The notes: generated by a model from the letters alone, not told the origin. Shown: positions 44,371-53,170, counted from the stretch's first letter. The stretch: DNA of 64,000 bases from Nocardioides gansuensis (GCF_003076135.1 NZ_QDGZ01000003.1:62001-126000); one strand, 5' to 3'. Numbers and translations: made by a program.

Positions 44371-44446
44371 CGATAGGGAGCAGCTATCGATCGGCCTGCA
44401 ATTGTGTCTTAGACGGAACCGGTGGTCGCGGTGTTCGATTGCCGGC
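44371..44446 (+). promoter_or_regulatory. LysR-type operator and promoter (copy A)
   Basis: Operator palindrome CGATAG-N7-CTATCG at 44371-44389, then TTAGAC (44409-44414), 19-base spacer, TTCGAT (44434-44439). The palindrome is centred about -66 from the expected start near 44446, the classic LysR activator position. About 80 bp match copy B upstream of the kinase gene at the same spacing. It would drive the small ORF, cupin and dehalogenase genes. Confidence 0.7.
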
Positions 44447-44547
44447 ATGACCAGCTACCGCAGCGAACGCGCGTTCCGAGGTCCGTTCGCATGCAGGTGT
44501 CCCTACCGCCGACCTCAGGCTCGGCCGCAACTGCCAGGTGACGACGA

Positions 44548-44700
44548 ATGAAGGTGTGGACTCTCTCCATCAATGGGAAGTTGGACGGGATATTCGACAG
44601 TGAGGTGAAGGTCATCGAAGCCCGCCGTCAATACCTTGCCAGCAGCCTTGAGAACGCCCAGCTGACGGTCGCGTCCATCGGCCAATGGGAACTTCAATGA
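44548..44700 (+). CDS. Small ORF, unknown
   Basis: A 50-codon ORF (MKVWTLSINGKLDGIFDSEV ...) beginning about 100 bases after the inferred transcription start of promoter A and lying in lower-GC DNA. The peptide is soluble, with a balanced composition and normal codon use, unlike shadow ORFs in this genome. No family recognised. It precedes the cupin gene by 173 bases, so it may be the first gene of that transcript. Confidence 0.45.
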   Translation: MKVWTLSINGKLDGIFDSEVKVIEARRQYLASSLENAQLTVASIGQWELQ

Positions 44701-44873
44701 ATGAGTGGGTCGGCTACCGCCGCGACTGCCGCGGCCGTCCGGCCAACCCCGACGGCGCTGCCACACGCGCCGGTGACTGCTGACCTCGAGGGCAGCAAGC
44801 CCTCGCCTGCCCGATCCCACCCACGATCCGACGGTCGGTCCCCGTGCCCGGCTGACTCTACGAAAGGAAACCC

Positions 44874-45239
44874 ATGCCCAGCATGTACCACCAACCCCCC
44901 ACCGCTGTGACCGGCCCCCTCGAGCCCAGGGGCCAGCGCGAGGGTGCTGACAGCGGCGACCCGCAAATTGCTTGGACCGCCTTCGACTCCTCGGACGACG
45001 TGAAGGTCGGCGTCTGGGAGGCCGCGGCGGGCGGCTGGCCGATCGTGAACCGTGAGAACACCGAGACCTGCTACATCATCAGCGGACGCGCCACCATCAC
45101 CGACGACGAGACCGGCGAGAAGAACGAGATCTCTGCGGGGCACGTGGTCACGTTCCCGAAGGGATGGTCGGGTCGCTGGGACGTCACCGAGACGATCCGG
45201 AAGGTCTACTGCATCGCGGTGCCCGCCACCGACGGGTGA
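44874..45239 (+). CDS. Cupin-domain protein (DUF861-like)
   Basis: A 121-residue single-domain cupin: GVWEAAAGGWPIVNRENTE, then ETCYIISGRATITDDETGE and SAGHVVTFPKGWSGRWDV, fitting the cupin_3/DUF861 pattern (beta-barrel of about 80 residues). The expected His-x-His metal site is replaced by polar residues, so metal binding is doubtful. ATG 44874 follows AAAGGAAA. Such cupins often accompany FAD oxidoreductase and dehalogenase genes in catabolic clusters; a role in small-acid metabolism is inferred only from context. Confidence 0.8.
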   Translation: MPSMYHQPPTAVTGPLEPRGQREGADSGDPQIAWTAFDSSDDVKVGVWEAAAGGWPIVNRENTETCYIISGRATITDDETGEKNEISAGHVVTFPKGWSGRWDVTETIRKVYCIAVPATDG

Positions 45240-45406
45240 GCGATCAGCTCGGCGGCTGACACGGCCGAGCTCCGAGCTACGTCGCGTACGCCGACCGTCG
45301 GCACTCCAGGAAAAGGGAACTGCCGGCACCAAGCTGCCGACCTGACGATCGGCTGACCGGGCCTGAGCGGCCCATTCGAAACCTAGTGAACTGAGAGGAC
45401 CCTTTG

Positions 45407-46081
45407 ATGAGCGACCCGACCTTCAGGCCCAAGTACGTCTCGTTCGACTGCTACGGCACCCTGATCAGCTGGCCCATGAACCCGATCACCAAGGAGCTGG
45501 TCGGCGACCAGATCCCCGCCGACCAGTGGGACCAGTTCGTCGCCGAGTTCCGGGGCTACCGCTATGACCAGGTCAAGGGGAAGTACTACCCCTACGTGCA
45601 GGTCCTGCAAGACGCCTTCGACAGGGTCTGCCGCAAGTGGGAGATTCAGTCCGACCCCACGGCGGGCAAGCGGTTCGCCGATGGCGTGCGCAGCTGGGGC
45701 CCGCACCCGGACGTGGTGGAGCCGCTGAAGAAGATGGGCGAGCACTACAAGCTGGTCATCCTGTCCAACGCCGACGACTCCTTCCTCGAGGAGAGCGTCC
45801 CGCGGTTGGAGGCGAAGTTCCACGCGGTCTTCACCGCCGAGCAGGCCGGCTACTACAAGCCGCGGTACGCCGCGTTCGAGTACATGCTCGACCAGCTGGA
45901 CGCCAAGCCGGAGGACTTCGTGCACGTGTCGTCGCACACCCGCTACGACCCGCTGCCGATGCACGACATGGGCTTCCGCAACCTGGTGCTGCTGGACCGC
46001 GGCTGCGACCCGATTCCGCCCGGCTACAACCTCACGGTCGTGAAGTCCCTGGACGAGCTCAACACCATGCTCGGCATCTGA
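45407..46081 (+). CDS. HAD-superfamily type II haloacid dehalogenase-like hydrolase
   Basis: A 224-residue HAD protein with nucleophile motif FDCYGTLISW (residues 13-22), SNADDS motif II (about 124), Lys in YYKPRYAAFEYML (about 154) and VSSHTRYDPLPMHDMG near 180. The length and Asp-CYGTL pattern match L-2-haloacid dehalogenases, but many such proteins dephosphorylate small metabolites. ATG 45407 follows GAGAGGACCC. It is preceded by the cupin gene and followed by decayed acid-sugar genes, so a sugar-acid phosphate is a candidate substrate. Confidence 0.8.
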   Translation: MSDPTFRPKYVSFDCYGTLISWPMNPITKELVGDQIPADQWDQFVAEFRGYRYDQVKGKYYPYVQVLQDAFDRVCRKWEIQSDPTAGKRFADGVRSWGPHPDVVEPLKKMGEHYKLVILSNADDSFLEESVPRLEAKFHAVFTAEQAGYYKPRYAAFEYMLDQLDAKPEDFVHVSSHTRYDPLPMHDMGFRNLVLLDRGCDPIPPGYNLTVVKSLDELNTMLGI

Positions 46082-46118
46082 CCCTTCTCGGCTGTGGTGA
46101 CGCGAGTGGTTAGACACC

Positions 46119-46716
46119 ATGCAAGATGAGGAGAATGCGAGTCACCGCCGCTACGCGGTCAACCTGTCGATCCTGTTCGCCGAGGTGCCGCTGCTCCAGC
46201 GGTGCGCGGCGGCACGGGAGGCCGGCTCTACCGCAGTCGAGTTCTGGTGGCCGGTCCCCGACGCGGTGCCGGCCGGCCCGGGTCGGCGGCACGGTGCTCC
46301 TCGAGCCGCTGAGCGGGGCGCCGAGCTACCCGTTGCACACCGCAGTTGACGCGCTCGGCGTGAACGACCGGGTCGCGCAGGAGACCGGCGTGACCAACCT
46401 CGGCTTTCTTTGCGACCTCTAGCATCTGGCGGTCAACGGCGACGACCTCGATGCCGCGATCGCCACCCACGCCGACCGCGTCGAGCACGTGCAGATCGCC
46501 GATGCGCCCGGCCGGCATGAACCGGGCACCAGCGAACTGGACCCCGACGGCTACCTCCGCAAGCTCGAGGCCGCCGGCTACGACGGCTGGGTGGCCCTGG
46601 AGTACACGCCACGCGCTGACACCGTCCACGGGCTGCTCTGGCTGCCCCCCGCGCAGCGCTCCACGTCAGGGCGCATGCCCGAGCGCTGCCCCACACCAAG
46701 GGAGGCACCGAGTTGA
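46119..46716 (+). pseudogene. Decayed hydroxypyruvate isomerase / OtnI-like gene
   Basis: The first frame gives RRYAVNLSILFAEVPLLQRC and AVEFWWPVPDAV, the N terminus of the Hyi/OtnI TIM-barrel family; the family's middle ~90 residues are missing; the C-terminal part reappears in other frames (EPLSGAPSYPL, VAQETGVTNLGFLCDL then a TAG where the family has Tyr, then HVQIADAPGRHEPGT and GYDGWVALEYTP). So an internal deletion, frameshifts and a nonsense change are all present: a clear pseudogene. The intact enzyme would isomerise 2-oxo-tetronate or hydroxypyruvate. Confidence 0.85.
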
Positions 46717-47628
46717 CCACTGTCGCCGTCATCGGACTGGGCATCATGGGCGGACCGATGGCCGCCAACCTGGTCAAGGCCGGTTACGACGTGATCCGCT
46801 ACAACCGCAGCCGGTCGAAGATCGACCGCCTGGTGGAGCAGGGCGGCCGCTGTGCGGCCGACGTGACCGAAGCCGTCCGCGACGCAGACGTGGTCCTCAC
46901 CGTGCTGCCGGATTCTCCTGACGTGGAGGAGGTCGTCCTCGGCAACGGCGGCGTCCTCCTGGAGTCAGCCGATCCCGGCACGCTCCTCATCGACGCCAGC
47001 ACCGTCAAGCCGGAGGTATCCGTCCGGGTCGCCGAGGCGGCCGGGCAGCGCGGCCTGCGCGCGGTCGACGCACCCGTCTCGGGCGGGGAGCCGGGTGCCA
47101 TCGAGGAGACCCTCTCCATCATGGTCGGCGGCGAGGAGGCCGACGTCGCCGCCGCACGCCCCGATCCTCGATGCCCTCGGATCGACCGTCGTCCACGTCG
47201 GCCCGGCCGGCTCAGGACAGACCGTCAAGGCCGCCAACCAGCTGATCGTCGCCGGCACCATCCAGCTCGTCGCCGAGGCACTGGTCTTCCTCGAGGCGCA
47301 CGGCGTGGACACCCAGGCCGCCATACAGGTGCTGGCGGGTGGCTTGGCGGGCAACCGCATCCTCGACCGCAAGTCCGAGCAGATGCGCGCACGCCAGTTC
47401 CAGCCCGGCTTCCGCGTCGACCTGCACCACAAGGACCTCGGCATCGTCACCTCGGCGGCACGGGACGTCGGGGTGGCCATCCCACTCGGCGCTTTGGTCG
47501 CCCAGCTCATGAGCGCACTTCGGGCACAGGGCCACGGCTCTCTCGACCACTCCGCCCTTCTGCTGCTGGTGGAGCAGCTCTCCGGCCGTGGAGCGGCGGA
47601 GCCGTCCCCACGTGTTGCTTGTCGCTGA
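46713..47628 (+). pseudogene. Frameshifted beta-hydroxyacid dehydrogenase (LtnD/GarR-like)
   Basis: TTG 46713 with GGGAGG upstream begins VAVIGLGIMGGPMAANLVKA (NAD loop), with substrate motif DAPVSGGEPGA near 112. At about 47157-47162 a run of four C shifts the frame; the continuation in the next frame has GSGQTVKAANQLIVAGTIQL (catalytic Lys) and DLHHKDLGIVTSAARD, through the end at 47628. Removing one C restores one reading frame of about 304 residues. It could be real decay or a sequencing error. Family: tartronate-semialdehyde or L-threonate dehydrogenase, a partner of OtnI/OtnK/OtnC. Confidence 0.85.
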
Positions 47629-47645
47629 CCGACGGGAGCTCGTTG

Positions 47646-48545
47646 TCAGCCGGCGGCGACAGTCCGTCCCGCTTCCTCGGCCAACGCCACGAATGCCGCG
47701 GCGGCCGGGCTGAGCCGATGCCGTTGCCATACCAGCGCGACGTCGAGCTCGTCCTCGACCGCCAGCCGGCGTACCTGCAGGCCCACGGCGTCGGCCAGAG
47801 GGCGCCATGAGTCCGCGACCACGGCCGCGCCGACACCACTCAGCACGAGGGGCAGGAGTCCCTCGCGATGCTCGATCTCCACCACGATCCGACAGTCGGT
47901 GGCGGCGATGATCGCGTCGGCGACCCGCCGCATCCCCGTGCCTGGCTGACCTACGACCAACGGCAGGCGCCGCAAGTCACTCATGGTGAGGACGTCATGG
48001 CCAGCCGGCAGTTCCACGTCATCGCGTGCGACCAGGACGAACGGCTGGCTCTCGAGCGGCAGGCGGTCGAGGTCGGCCAGGGCTTCCGTCGGGCCGGCGG
48101 TTGCGACGACACCGACCTCGGCGACGCCGCGCCGCAACGCCTCTCGCACGTCGACGGGTCGGGCTGCCGCGCCGACGGCCACCTGCACGCCGGGGTACCT
48201 CTCCACGAACGAAGCCACCAGGCCGGTCAACGGGCTGACCACCTGCGACGGCATCGACGCGATCCGCAGCCGTCCCCCACGCAGACCGTCGACGGCGGCC
48301 ACGGTCTCTCGTGCCACGTCGAGCGCCCGGACCACCTCACGCGCCGGGCCGACCAACGCCGTCCCTGACGGGCTGAGCACCAACCCTCGTCCCCGGCGGA
48401 TGAACAGCTTCGTCCCGAGGTCGGACTCGAGCCCGCGGATCGTCTGGGTCACCGAGGGTTGGGCCACGAACAAATGCTCGGCTGCCCGATGGACCGTTCC
48501 GTGGTCGACCACGGCAAGGAAGTGGCGGAGCTGCCTGACGTCCAT
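47646..48545 (-). CDS. LysR-type transcriptional regulator
   Basis: A 299-residue LTTR: N-terminal winged helix MDVRQLRHFLAVVDHGTVHR and AAEHLFVAQPSVTQTIRGLE, then a two-lobe effector domain (RGGRLRIASMPSQVVSPL, LPLVVGQPGTGMRR). ATG 48545 is the usual start for the family; upstream codons are Arg-rich. It is convergent with the frameshifted dehydrogenase gene and divergent from the kinase operon. CGATAG-type palindromes lie before its own gene (48593) and before the kinase gene (48705), and another copy before the cupin transcript. Confidence 0.92.
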   Translation of the reverse strand: MDVRQLRHFLAVVDHGTVHRAAEHLFVAQPSVTQTIRGLESDLGTKLFIRRGRGLVLSPSGTALVGPAREVVRALDVARETVAAVDGLRGGRLRIASMPSQVVSPLTGLVASFVERYPGVQVAVGAAARPVDVREALRRGVAEVGVVATAGPTEALADLDRLPLESQPFVLVARDDVELPAGHDVLTMSDLRRLPLVVGQPGTGMRRVADAIIAATDCRIVVEIEHREGLLPLVLSGVGAAVVADSWRPLADAVGLQVRRLAVEDELDVALVWQRHRLSPAAAAFVALAEEAGRTVAAG

Positions 48546-48592
48546 GCTGCCCCTTCCTCGCCGTCGGCGCCTGTGTGCGATTCCCAGCATAT

Positions 48593-48611
48593 CGATAGAG
48601 AAGACTTATCG
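48593..48611. promoter_or_regulatory. LysR autoregulatory operator (variant)
   Basis: CGATAG-N7-TTATCG at 48593-48611, nested in a longer 7-9-7 palindrome ATCGATA...TATCGAT (48591-48613), centred 57 bases before the lysR ATG. It shares the half-sites of the operators at 44371 and 48705. Confidence 0.65.
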
Positions 48612-48704
48612 ATTGGGCGCCGCCGCGAGCGGGATGCCTCCTTCTCGAGCGCCTCTTGACAGGCGGCTCCTTGGGGAAGGACAGGACCGGCTCCCGCCGT
48701 CGAA

Positions 48705-48780
48705 CGATAGGGGACAGCTATCGGTGAGCCTGCAAACGAGTCTTGGACGGTGGGGGTGGTGGCCGGGTTCGATAGACGCG
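48705..48780 (+). promoter_or_regulatory. LysR-type operator and promoter (copy B)
   Basis: CGATAG-N7-CTATCG at 48705-48723, TTGGAC (48743-48748), 19-base spacer, TTCGAT (48768-48773). The palindrome centre is at about -66 from the expected start, as in copy A. A further CGATAG half-site at 48770-48775 lies where copy A has CGATTG. It precedes the kinase start (48824) by about 43 bases of leader. Confidence 0.72.
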
Positions 48781-48823
48781 CATGGCCAGTGCGGCGACTA
48801 CGGAGTAAGGACAACCCTGCCTG

Positions 48824-50125
48824 ATGACCACGATCGGATGCATCGCTGACGACTACACGGGAGGCACCGACGTCGCCGCCGGACTACGTCGTGCGGGACT
48901 GCGCGTTGCGCTGGTGTTCGGCGTACCCACCCCCGATCTGAGTCTGCCCCCATGCGATGCGGCGGTCGTGGCCATGAAGATCAGGACGGCTCCTGTCGAG
49001 CTGGCCTCGAGACACGTCGCGACCACCTACGACTGGCTGACGAGCCAAGGGGTCCAGCGCTACTACTACAAGTACTGCTCCACGTTCGATTCCACCCCCG
49101 AGGGCAACATCGGCCCCATCACCGACCTCCTGCTCCAGCTCACAGGAATGCAGACGTCCGTGATCTGCCCCTCGTCCCCGATCCACGGTCGAACGGTCTA
49201 CCAGGGGCATCTCTTCGTCGGCGATCGGCTGCTGTCGGAGTCACCGCTGAGCAGCCACCCCCTGACCCCCATGACCGATCCCGACCTGGTCCGGTTCCTG
49301 GGTCGCCAAACGGCGGGTCGGGTCGCCCTCGTGAGCTGGCCAGAGGTTGCCACGGGGCCCTCGGCGGTCCGAGACGCCGTTGACCGCCTCGACCGATCTG
49401 GCGTTCGCCACGTCGTGACGGATGCGATCAGCGCTGGCGACCTCCGGACCGTCGCGACAGCGATGCAGGATCGCTCGCTGCTGACCGGGGCAGCGGGTCT
49501 CGCCGAGGCCTGGGGGCAGCTCGTCCACGATCGCCTCTACGACGGGGAGGCCCGGCGCGACGGTGGCGCGCCGCCTGCGCCGGGAACGGCGGGGGATGAG
49601 CACAGCGCCACCCTCGAGGACGGCTCCGCGGGGGACACGCTCGTCCTGGCGGGCAGCTGCTCGGCAGCGACCCTCGGGCAGGTCTCCGAAGCGAAAGCGG
49701 CCTTTCCCAGCTACCGGCTCGACCCGGTGCGAACCCCTGATCCAGCTCAGATGCTCGAGGAGGCACGTGCGTGGCTGCAGGCCCAGGCCTCCGGCCGACC
49801 GCGACTCATCTACTCCTCCGCGACACCAGCAGAGCGTGAAGCAGCCATCGCGGCCATGGGATCCCGCACGGCTGAGCACCTGGAAGACGTCCTGGGTGCG
49901 CTGGCCGTGCATGCCGCCGCGGCGGGTACACGCCGCTTCGTGGTGGCCGGCGGTGAGACATCCGGTGCCGTTGTCTCCGCCCTCGGCATCCGACAGGTGC
50001 TGGTCGAGGACGAGCTCGAAGCGGGCGTTCCGTGGTGCACCACCGAAGGGCGCCGTCCGCTGCGCCTGTTGCTCAAGTCGGGGAACTTCGGCTCGAGCCG
50101 ACTGCTGATCGAGGCCGCCCCATGA
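48824..50125 (+). CDS. otnK: Four-carbon acid sugar kinase (OtnK/DUF1537 family)
   Basis: A 433-residue DUF1537 kinase: N-terminal substrate-binding motif IADDYTGGTDVA (residues 7-18), FDSTPEGNIGP near 91, C-terminal ATP-binding FVVAGGETSGAVV near 375 and LKSGNFGS near 419. Characterised members phosphorylate 3-oxo-tetronate (and related C4 acids) at O4. It is followed at once (ATGA overlap) by an OtnC-like aldolase, the partner in L-threonate/D-erythronate degradation. The exact substrate is inferred. Controlled by the divergent LysR regulator. Confidence 0.87.
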   Translation: MTTIGCIADDYTGGTDVAAGLRRAGLRVALVFGVPTPDLSLPPCDAAVVAMKIRTAPVELASRHVATTYDWLTSQGVQRYYYKYCSTFDSTPEGNIGPITDLLLQLTGMQTSVICPSSPIHGRTVYQGHLFVGDRLLSESPLSSHPLTPMTDPDLVRFLGRQTAGRVALVSWPEVATGPSAVRDAVDRLDRSGVRHVVTDAISAGDLRTVATAMQDRSLLTGAAGLAEAWGQLVHDRLYDGEARRDGGAPPAPGTAGDEHSATLEDGSAGDTLVLAGSCSAATLGQVSEAKAAFPSYRLDPVRTPDPAQMLEEARAWLQAQASGRPRLIYSSATPAEREAAIAAMGSRTAEHLEDVLGALAVHAAAAGTRRFVVAGGETSGAVVSALGIRQVLVEDELEAGVPWCTTEGRRPLRLLLKSGNFGSSRLLIEAAP

Positions 50126-50772
50126 ACGCGCATGGCGCAGGCGTCGGCGCCGTCGCCGAGGACATCGCCAGGCTGGGAGCCTCGATCTTCGCGCGGGGCC
50201 TGACCCCGGGGCGCACGGGGAACCTCAGCTGTCGGATCGGGGACGAGATCGTGGTGACACCCACCGGTGCGAGCCTCGGCTCCCTTGATCCGTGCCAGCT
50301 CGCGATCATCGATCTCGAAGGGCGTCCGATCAGCGGAGCACAGCCGTCCAAGGAGGCCGGAATGCACGCCGCCCTCTATCGCGCCAGGCCGACCGCCCGA
50401 GGGATCGTTCACCTCCACAGCACCCACGCCGTGGCCGTGTCGTGCCTTGCCGACCTCGATGAACGCTCCGCGCTACCGCCACTGACCGCCTACTTCGCGA
50501 TGCGCGTGGGGCGGCTGCCCCTTGTGCCGTACTTCGCGCCCGGGGATCCGGCGCTGAGCGTCGCGGTGGAGGAGATGGCTCGTGAGCACCACGCCATGCT
50601 GCTGGCCAACCACGGCTCCGTCGTGGCCGCCGACGATCTCCTCTCCGCGGCCGATGCGGCGGAGGAGATCGAAGAGACCGCCCGGCTCCGGTTGTTGCTG
50701 GGTGACAGCCCCACCAGACCGTTGACCAGTGCCCAGCTCGGCGCCTTGGCGCAGAGGAAGGAACGAGCATGA
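50122..50772 (+). CDS. otnC: Class II aldolase, 3-oxo-tetronate 4-phosphate decarboxylase-like (OtnC)
   Basis: A 216-residue class II aldolase/adducin protein: GNLSCRIGDEIVVTPTG near 33, zinc histidines in GIVHLHSTHAVAV near 95 (HxH) and LLANHGSVVAAD near 155, and SKEAGMHAALYR near 76 with the catalytic acid. OtnC enzymes decarboxylate 3-oxo-tetronate 4-phosphate to dihydroxyacetone phosphate. Start overlaps the otnK stop; the stop overlaps the next start. The pair strongly suggests acid-sugar catabolism, as first described for DUF1537 clusters. Confidence 0.85.
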   Translation: MNAHGAGVGAVAEDIARLGASIFARGLTPGRTGNLSCRIGDEIVVTPTGASLGSLDPCQLAIIDLEGRPISGAQPSKEAGMHAALYRARPTARGIVHLHSTHAVAVSCLADLDERSALPPLTAYFAMRVGRLPLVPYFAPGDPALSVAVEEMAREHHAMLLANHGSVVAADDLLSAADAAEEIEETARLRLLLGDSPTRPLTSAQLGALAQRKERA

Positions 50773-51452
50773 TGCGTCGAGTTGTCCTTGTTCACACGGT
50801 CGCCGGACTGGTGCCGGTCTTCCAGGACCTGGCGAAGGGACTGCCAGGGGATGTGAAGGTCTCCAACATCGTGGACGAGTCCTTGCTGGAGGATGCGATC
50901 GGCGCCGGAGCGCTCACTCCTTCGGTGAACCGGCGGGTCGTGGACCACGTCCTGTCGGCCGCGGACAGTGGCGCGGTGGCAGTTCTTGCCACCTGCTCCT
51001 CCATCGGACCGGCCGTGGAGATCGCTTCACAGCTGGTGGGTGTGCCCGTCCTGCGGGTCGACGAGCCGATGGCGTCGACTGCTGTCGAGAGCGGCAGGCG
51101 GATAGGGGTGCTGGCAACCGTTCCCTCAACGCTCAACCCCACCGTGGACCTGCTGCGACGCTGCGCCAGGAGCCTCGAGAAGGACGTCGAGCTCGTGCCC
51201 GTGCTGAAGGACGAGGCCTTCACGGCGATCAGGTCGGGCGACGGCGCAAGGCACGACGAGCTCATCGGCGAGGCACTCCTGCAGCTGGCGCTGCAGGTGG
51301 ACGCGATCGTGCTCGCCCAGGCGTCGATGGCACGGGTGGTCGCCACCCTCGAACCGGGAGCCCTGTCGGTTCCGGTCTTCTCGAGCCCCAGCTCGGGCAT
51401 GGCCCGGCTGGCGTCCGTGCTCGCTGAGGCCGCAGTCGCGGCCCCCGCATGA
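50769..51452 (+). CDS. Aspartate/glutamate racemase-family protein
   Basis: A 227-residue member of the Asp/Glu/hydantoin racemase fold: RVVLVHTVAGLVPVFQDL, the first active-site cysteine in VLATCSSIGPAVEIA near 75, and VLAQASMARV near 180 where many relatives have the second cysteine but here Ala stands instead. This may make it a one-base racemase, an isomerase or decarboxylase (arylmalonate-type), rather than a true amino-acid racemase. ATG 50769 overlaps the otnC stop; AGGAAGGAACGAGC is the binding site. A role with hydroxy-acid substrates is inferred. Confidence 0.75.
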   Translation: MMRRVVLVHTVAGLVPVFQDLAKGLPGDVKVSNIVDESLLEDAIGAGALTPSVNRRVVDHVLSAADSGAVAVLATCSSIGPAVEIASQLVGVPVLRVDEPMASTAVESGRRIGVLATVPSTLNPTVDLLRRCARSLEKDVELVPVLKDEAFTAIRSGDGARHDELIGEALLQLALQVDAIVLAQASMARVVATLEPGALSVPVFSSPSSGMARLASVLAEAAVAAPA

Positions 51453-51506
51453 TGGAAGTAGCCATGGAGGCAGCGGCCTTCAGGCAAGACCAGGAGAGGT
51501 AAAGTT

Positions 51507-52952
51507 GTGTTTCGAGTTGACCGCCCCAGCAGCGGGCCAGATGTGGCCGCCGGTCCGCCACCGCCACCCGAGAACCCGTGGGCGCGGAGCCTGTGGCTCG
51601 ACGGGGTGGTCCAGGGTCTGACCCCGAGAGAGCAGCTGTCAGGCGACCACACGTGTGACGTCGCGATCGTCGGAGCCGGGTTCGGCGGGCTGTGGACGGC
51701 GTACTACCTCAAGAAGGCGGACCCGTCCCTGCGGGTCACCGTGGTCGAGGCCGAGATCGCGGGATACGGCGCTGCCGGTCGCAACGGCGGCTTCGTCTCG
51801 TCCGGCATTGCCGGCAGCGGGGCGCGCTATGCACGGCGCAACGGTTGGGACAGCGTCCATCGAGCCGAGCGCGAGGTCCTGCACGGGATCGACGAGATCG
51901 GTCGCGTCGTGTCGCTGGAGGGCATCGACTGTGGCTACAACAAGGCGGGGGCGCTCACCGTGGCCACCACCGAACCGCAGCTGCAGCGGGTCCGCGCCCG
52001 AATCGAGGCAAAGCACCGCTCCGGACTCGGCGCCGAAGACATCAGGTTTCTCAACCCCGACGAGTGCACCGAATTCCTCCGCGGGCCGGAGGGTCTTCTC
52101 GGTGCGTCCTACACGCCGCACTGTGCTCGCGTCGACCCCGCTCGGCTGGCTCGGGGACTCGCCGACGTCTGCGAGCGTCTCGGTGTCAAGATCTATGAGC
52201 AGAGCCCGGCAGAACACCTGGGCCCCAGGCTCGTGCAGTGCCGCAACGGACGGATCTCGGCCGAGGTCGTGGTCCGCGCGACGGAGTCCTACACGATCCG
52301 CGAGCGCGGCCAGCGACGCAAGTTCCTGCCCCTCTACTCCTTGCTGATCGCCACCGAGCCCCTCCCGCAGGAGACCTGGGACGAGCTCGGGTGGCGCGAC
52401 GGCATCGGCTACTCAGACATCGGGCACCTGTTCTACTACGCCCAGCGGTCGCTCGACGGCCGGATCGTGGTCGGCGGACGAGGAGCGCCGTACCGGCTGA
52501 CCAAGCCCGTCTCCCCCGAGAACGAGCAGAACGCCCACGTCTACGAGCGCCTGGTCCAGACCCTGCACGAGGCATTTCCCGCTGTGGCGCAGGCTCGGAT
52601 CACCCATCACTGGGGCGGTTCCCTGGCGGTCCCACGCGACTGGTGCATGCGAACGACGTTCGACCGCGACAGCGGACTTGGATTCGTCGGTGCGTTCGGC
52701 GGTCATGGCGTCACCGCCTCCAACATCTCCGGCCGCACGATGCGCGACCTGATCCTGGGCCACGACACCGACCTGACGTCGCTCCCATGGGTGGGGCACC
52801 ACACCCGGAACTGGGAGCCGGAGCCCCTCCGGTTCATCGCCTCGATGGCCATCCACAAGACCCTCGCGTCGGCCGACGCCTACGAGGAGCGCACCGGGAA
52901 GCCGGCGAAGCGCGTACGCCTGGTGGCGCCGTTCCTACCACCGGGCCACTAG
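51507..52952 (+). CDS. FAD-dependent oxidoreductase (DAO family)
   Basis: A 481-residue flavoenzyme: dinucleotide motif CDVAIVGAGFGGLWTAYYLKK near 48-67, GAAGRNGGFVSSG near 90, and C-terminal GGSLAVPRDW and GAFGGHGVTASNISGR near 392-410. This arrangement is typical of gamma-glutamylputrescine-oxidase-like DAO enzymes that oxidise amines, D-amino or 2-hydroxy acids. GTG 51507 follows AGGAGAGG. It is the last gene of the island operon before a strong terminator at 53001. Substrate unknown. Confidence 0.85.
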   Translation: MFRVDRPSSGPDVAAGPPPPPENPWARSLWLDGVVQGLTPREQLSGDHTCDVAIVGAGFGGLWTAYYLKKADPSLRVTVVEAEIAGYGAAGRNGGFVSSGIAGSGARYARRNGWDSVHRAEREVLHGIDEIGRVVSLEGIDCGYNKAGALTVATTEPQLQRVRARIEAKHRSGLGAEDIRFLNPDECTEFLRGPEGLLGASYTPHCARVDPARLARGLADVCERLGVKIYEQSPAEHLGPRLVQCRNGRISAEVVVRATESYTIRERGQRRKFLPLYSLLIATEPLPQETWDELGWRDGIGYSDIGHLFYYAQRSLDGRIVVGGRGAPYRLTKPVSPENEQNAHVYERLVQTLHEAFPAVAQARITHHWGGSLAVPRDWCMRTTFDRDSGLGFVGAFGGHGVTASNISGRTMRDLILGHDTDLTSLPWVGHHTRNWEPEPLRFIASMAIHKTLASADAYEERTGKPAKRVRLVAPFLPPGH

Positions 52953-53000
52953 ACGGACTAACACAGGTCCAGGGTGCGCTTGCGATCCGCGCCTGAACAC

Positions 53001-53035
53001 GACGATGGCCCCGGGACAGGCCCGGGGCCATCGTC
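53001..53035 (+). terminator. Terminator of the island operon
   Basis: A perfect 15-bp stem (53001-53015 with 53021-53035), 5-base loop, 48 bases after the oxidoreductase stop. It separates that operon from the tartrate-dehydratase gene. Confidence 0.88.
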
Positions 53036-53170
53036 GCCTGAGTGTTGGTGGATTCAATCGGTTCTAACCTAGATGTAGGACCTGACGCGACGTTGCCGCT
53101 GACCCGCGCTGGGGCAATACTCGGCCGACTTCGCGGGCCCCGGGCGGGGGCGATCTGGCGCGAGCCGGCC

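Noticed and set aside
44694-45332. 212-codon minus-strand ORF over the cupin gene
   Set aside because: Shadow; the cupin on the other strand has a proper binding site and family pattern.
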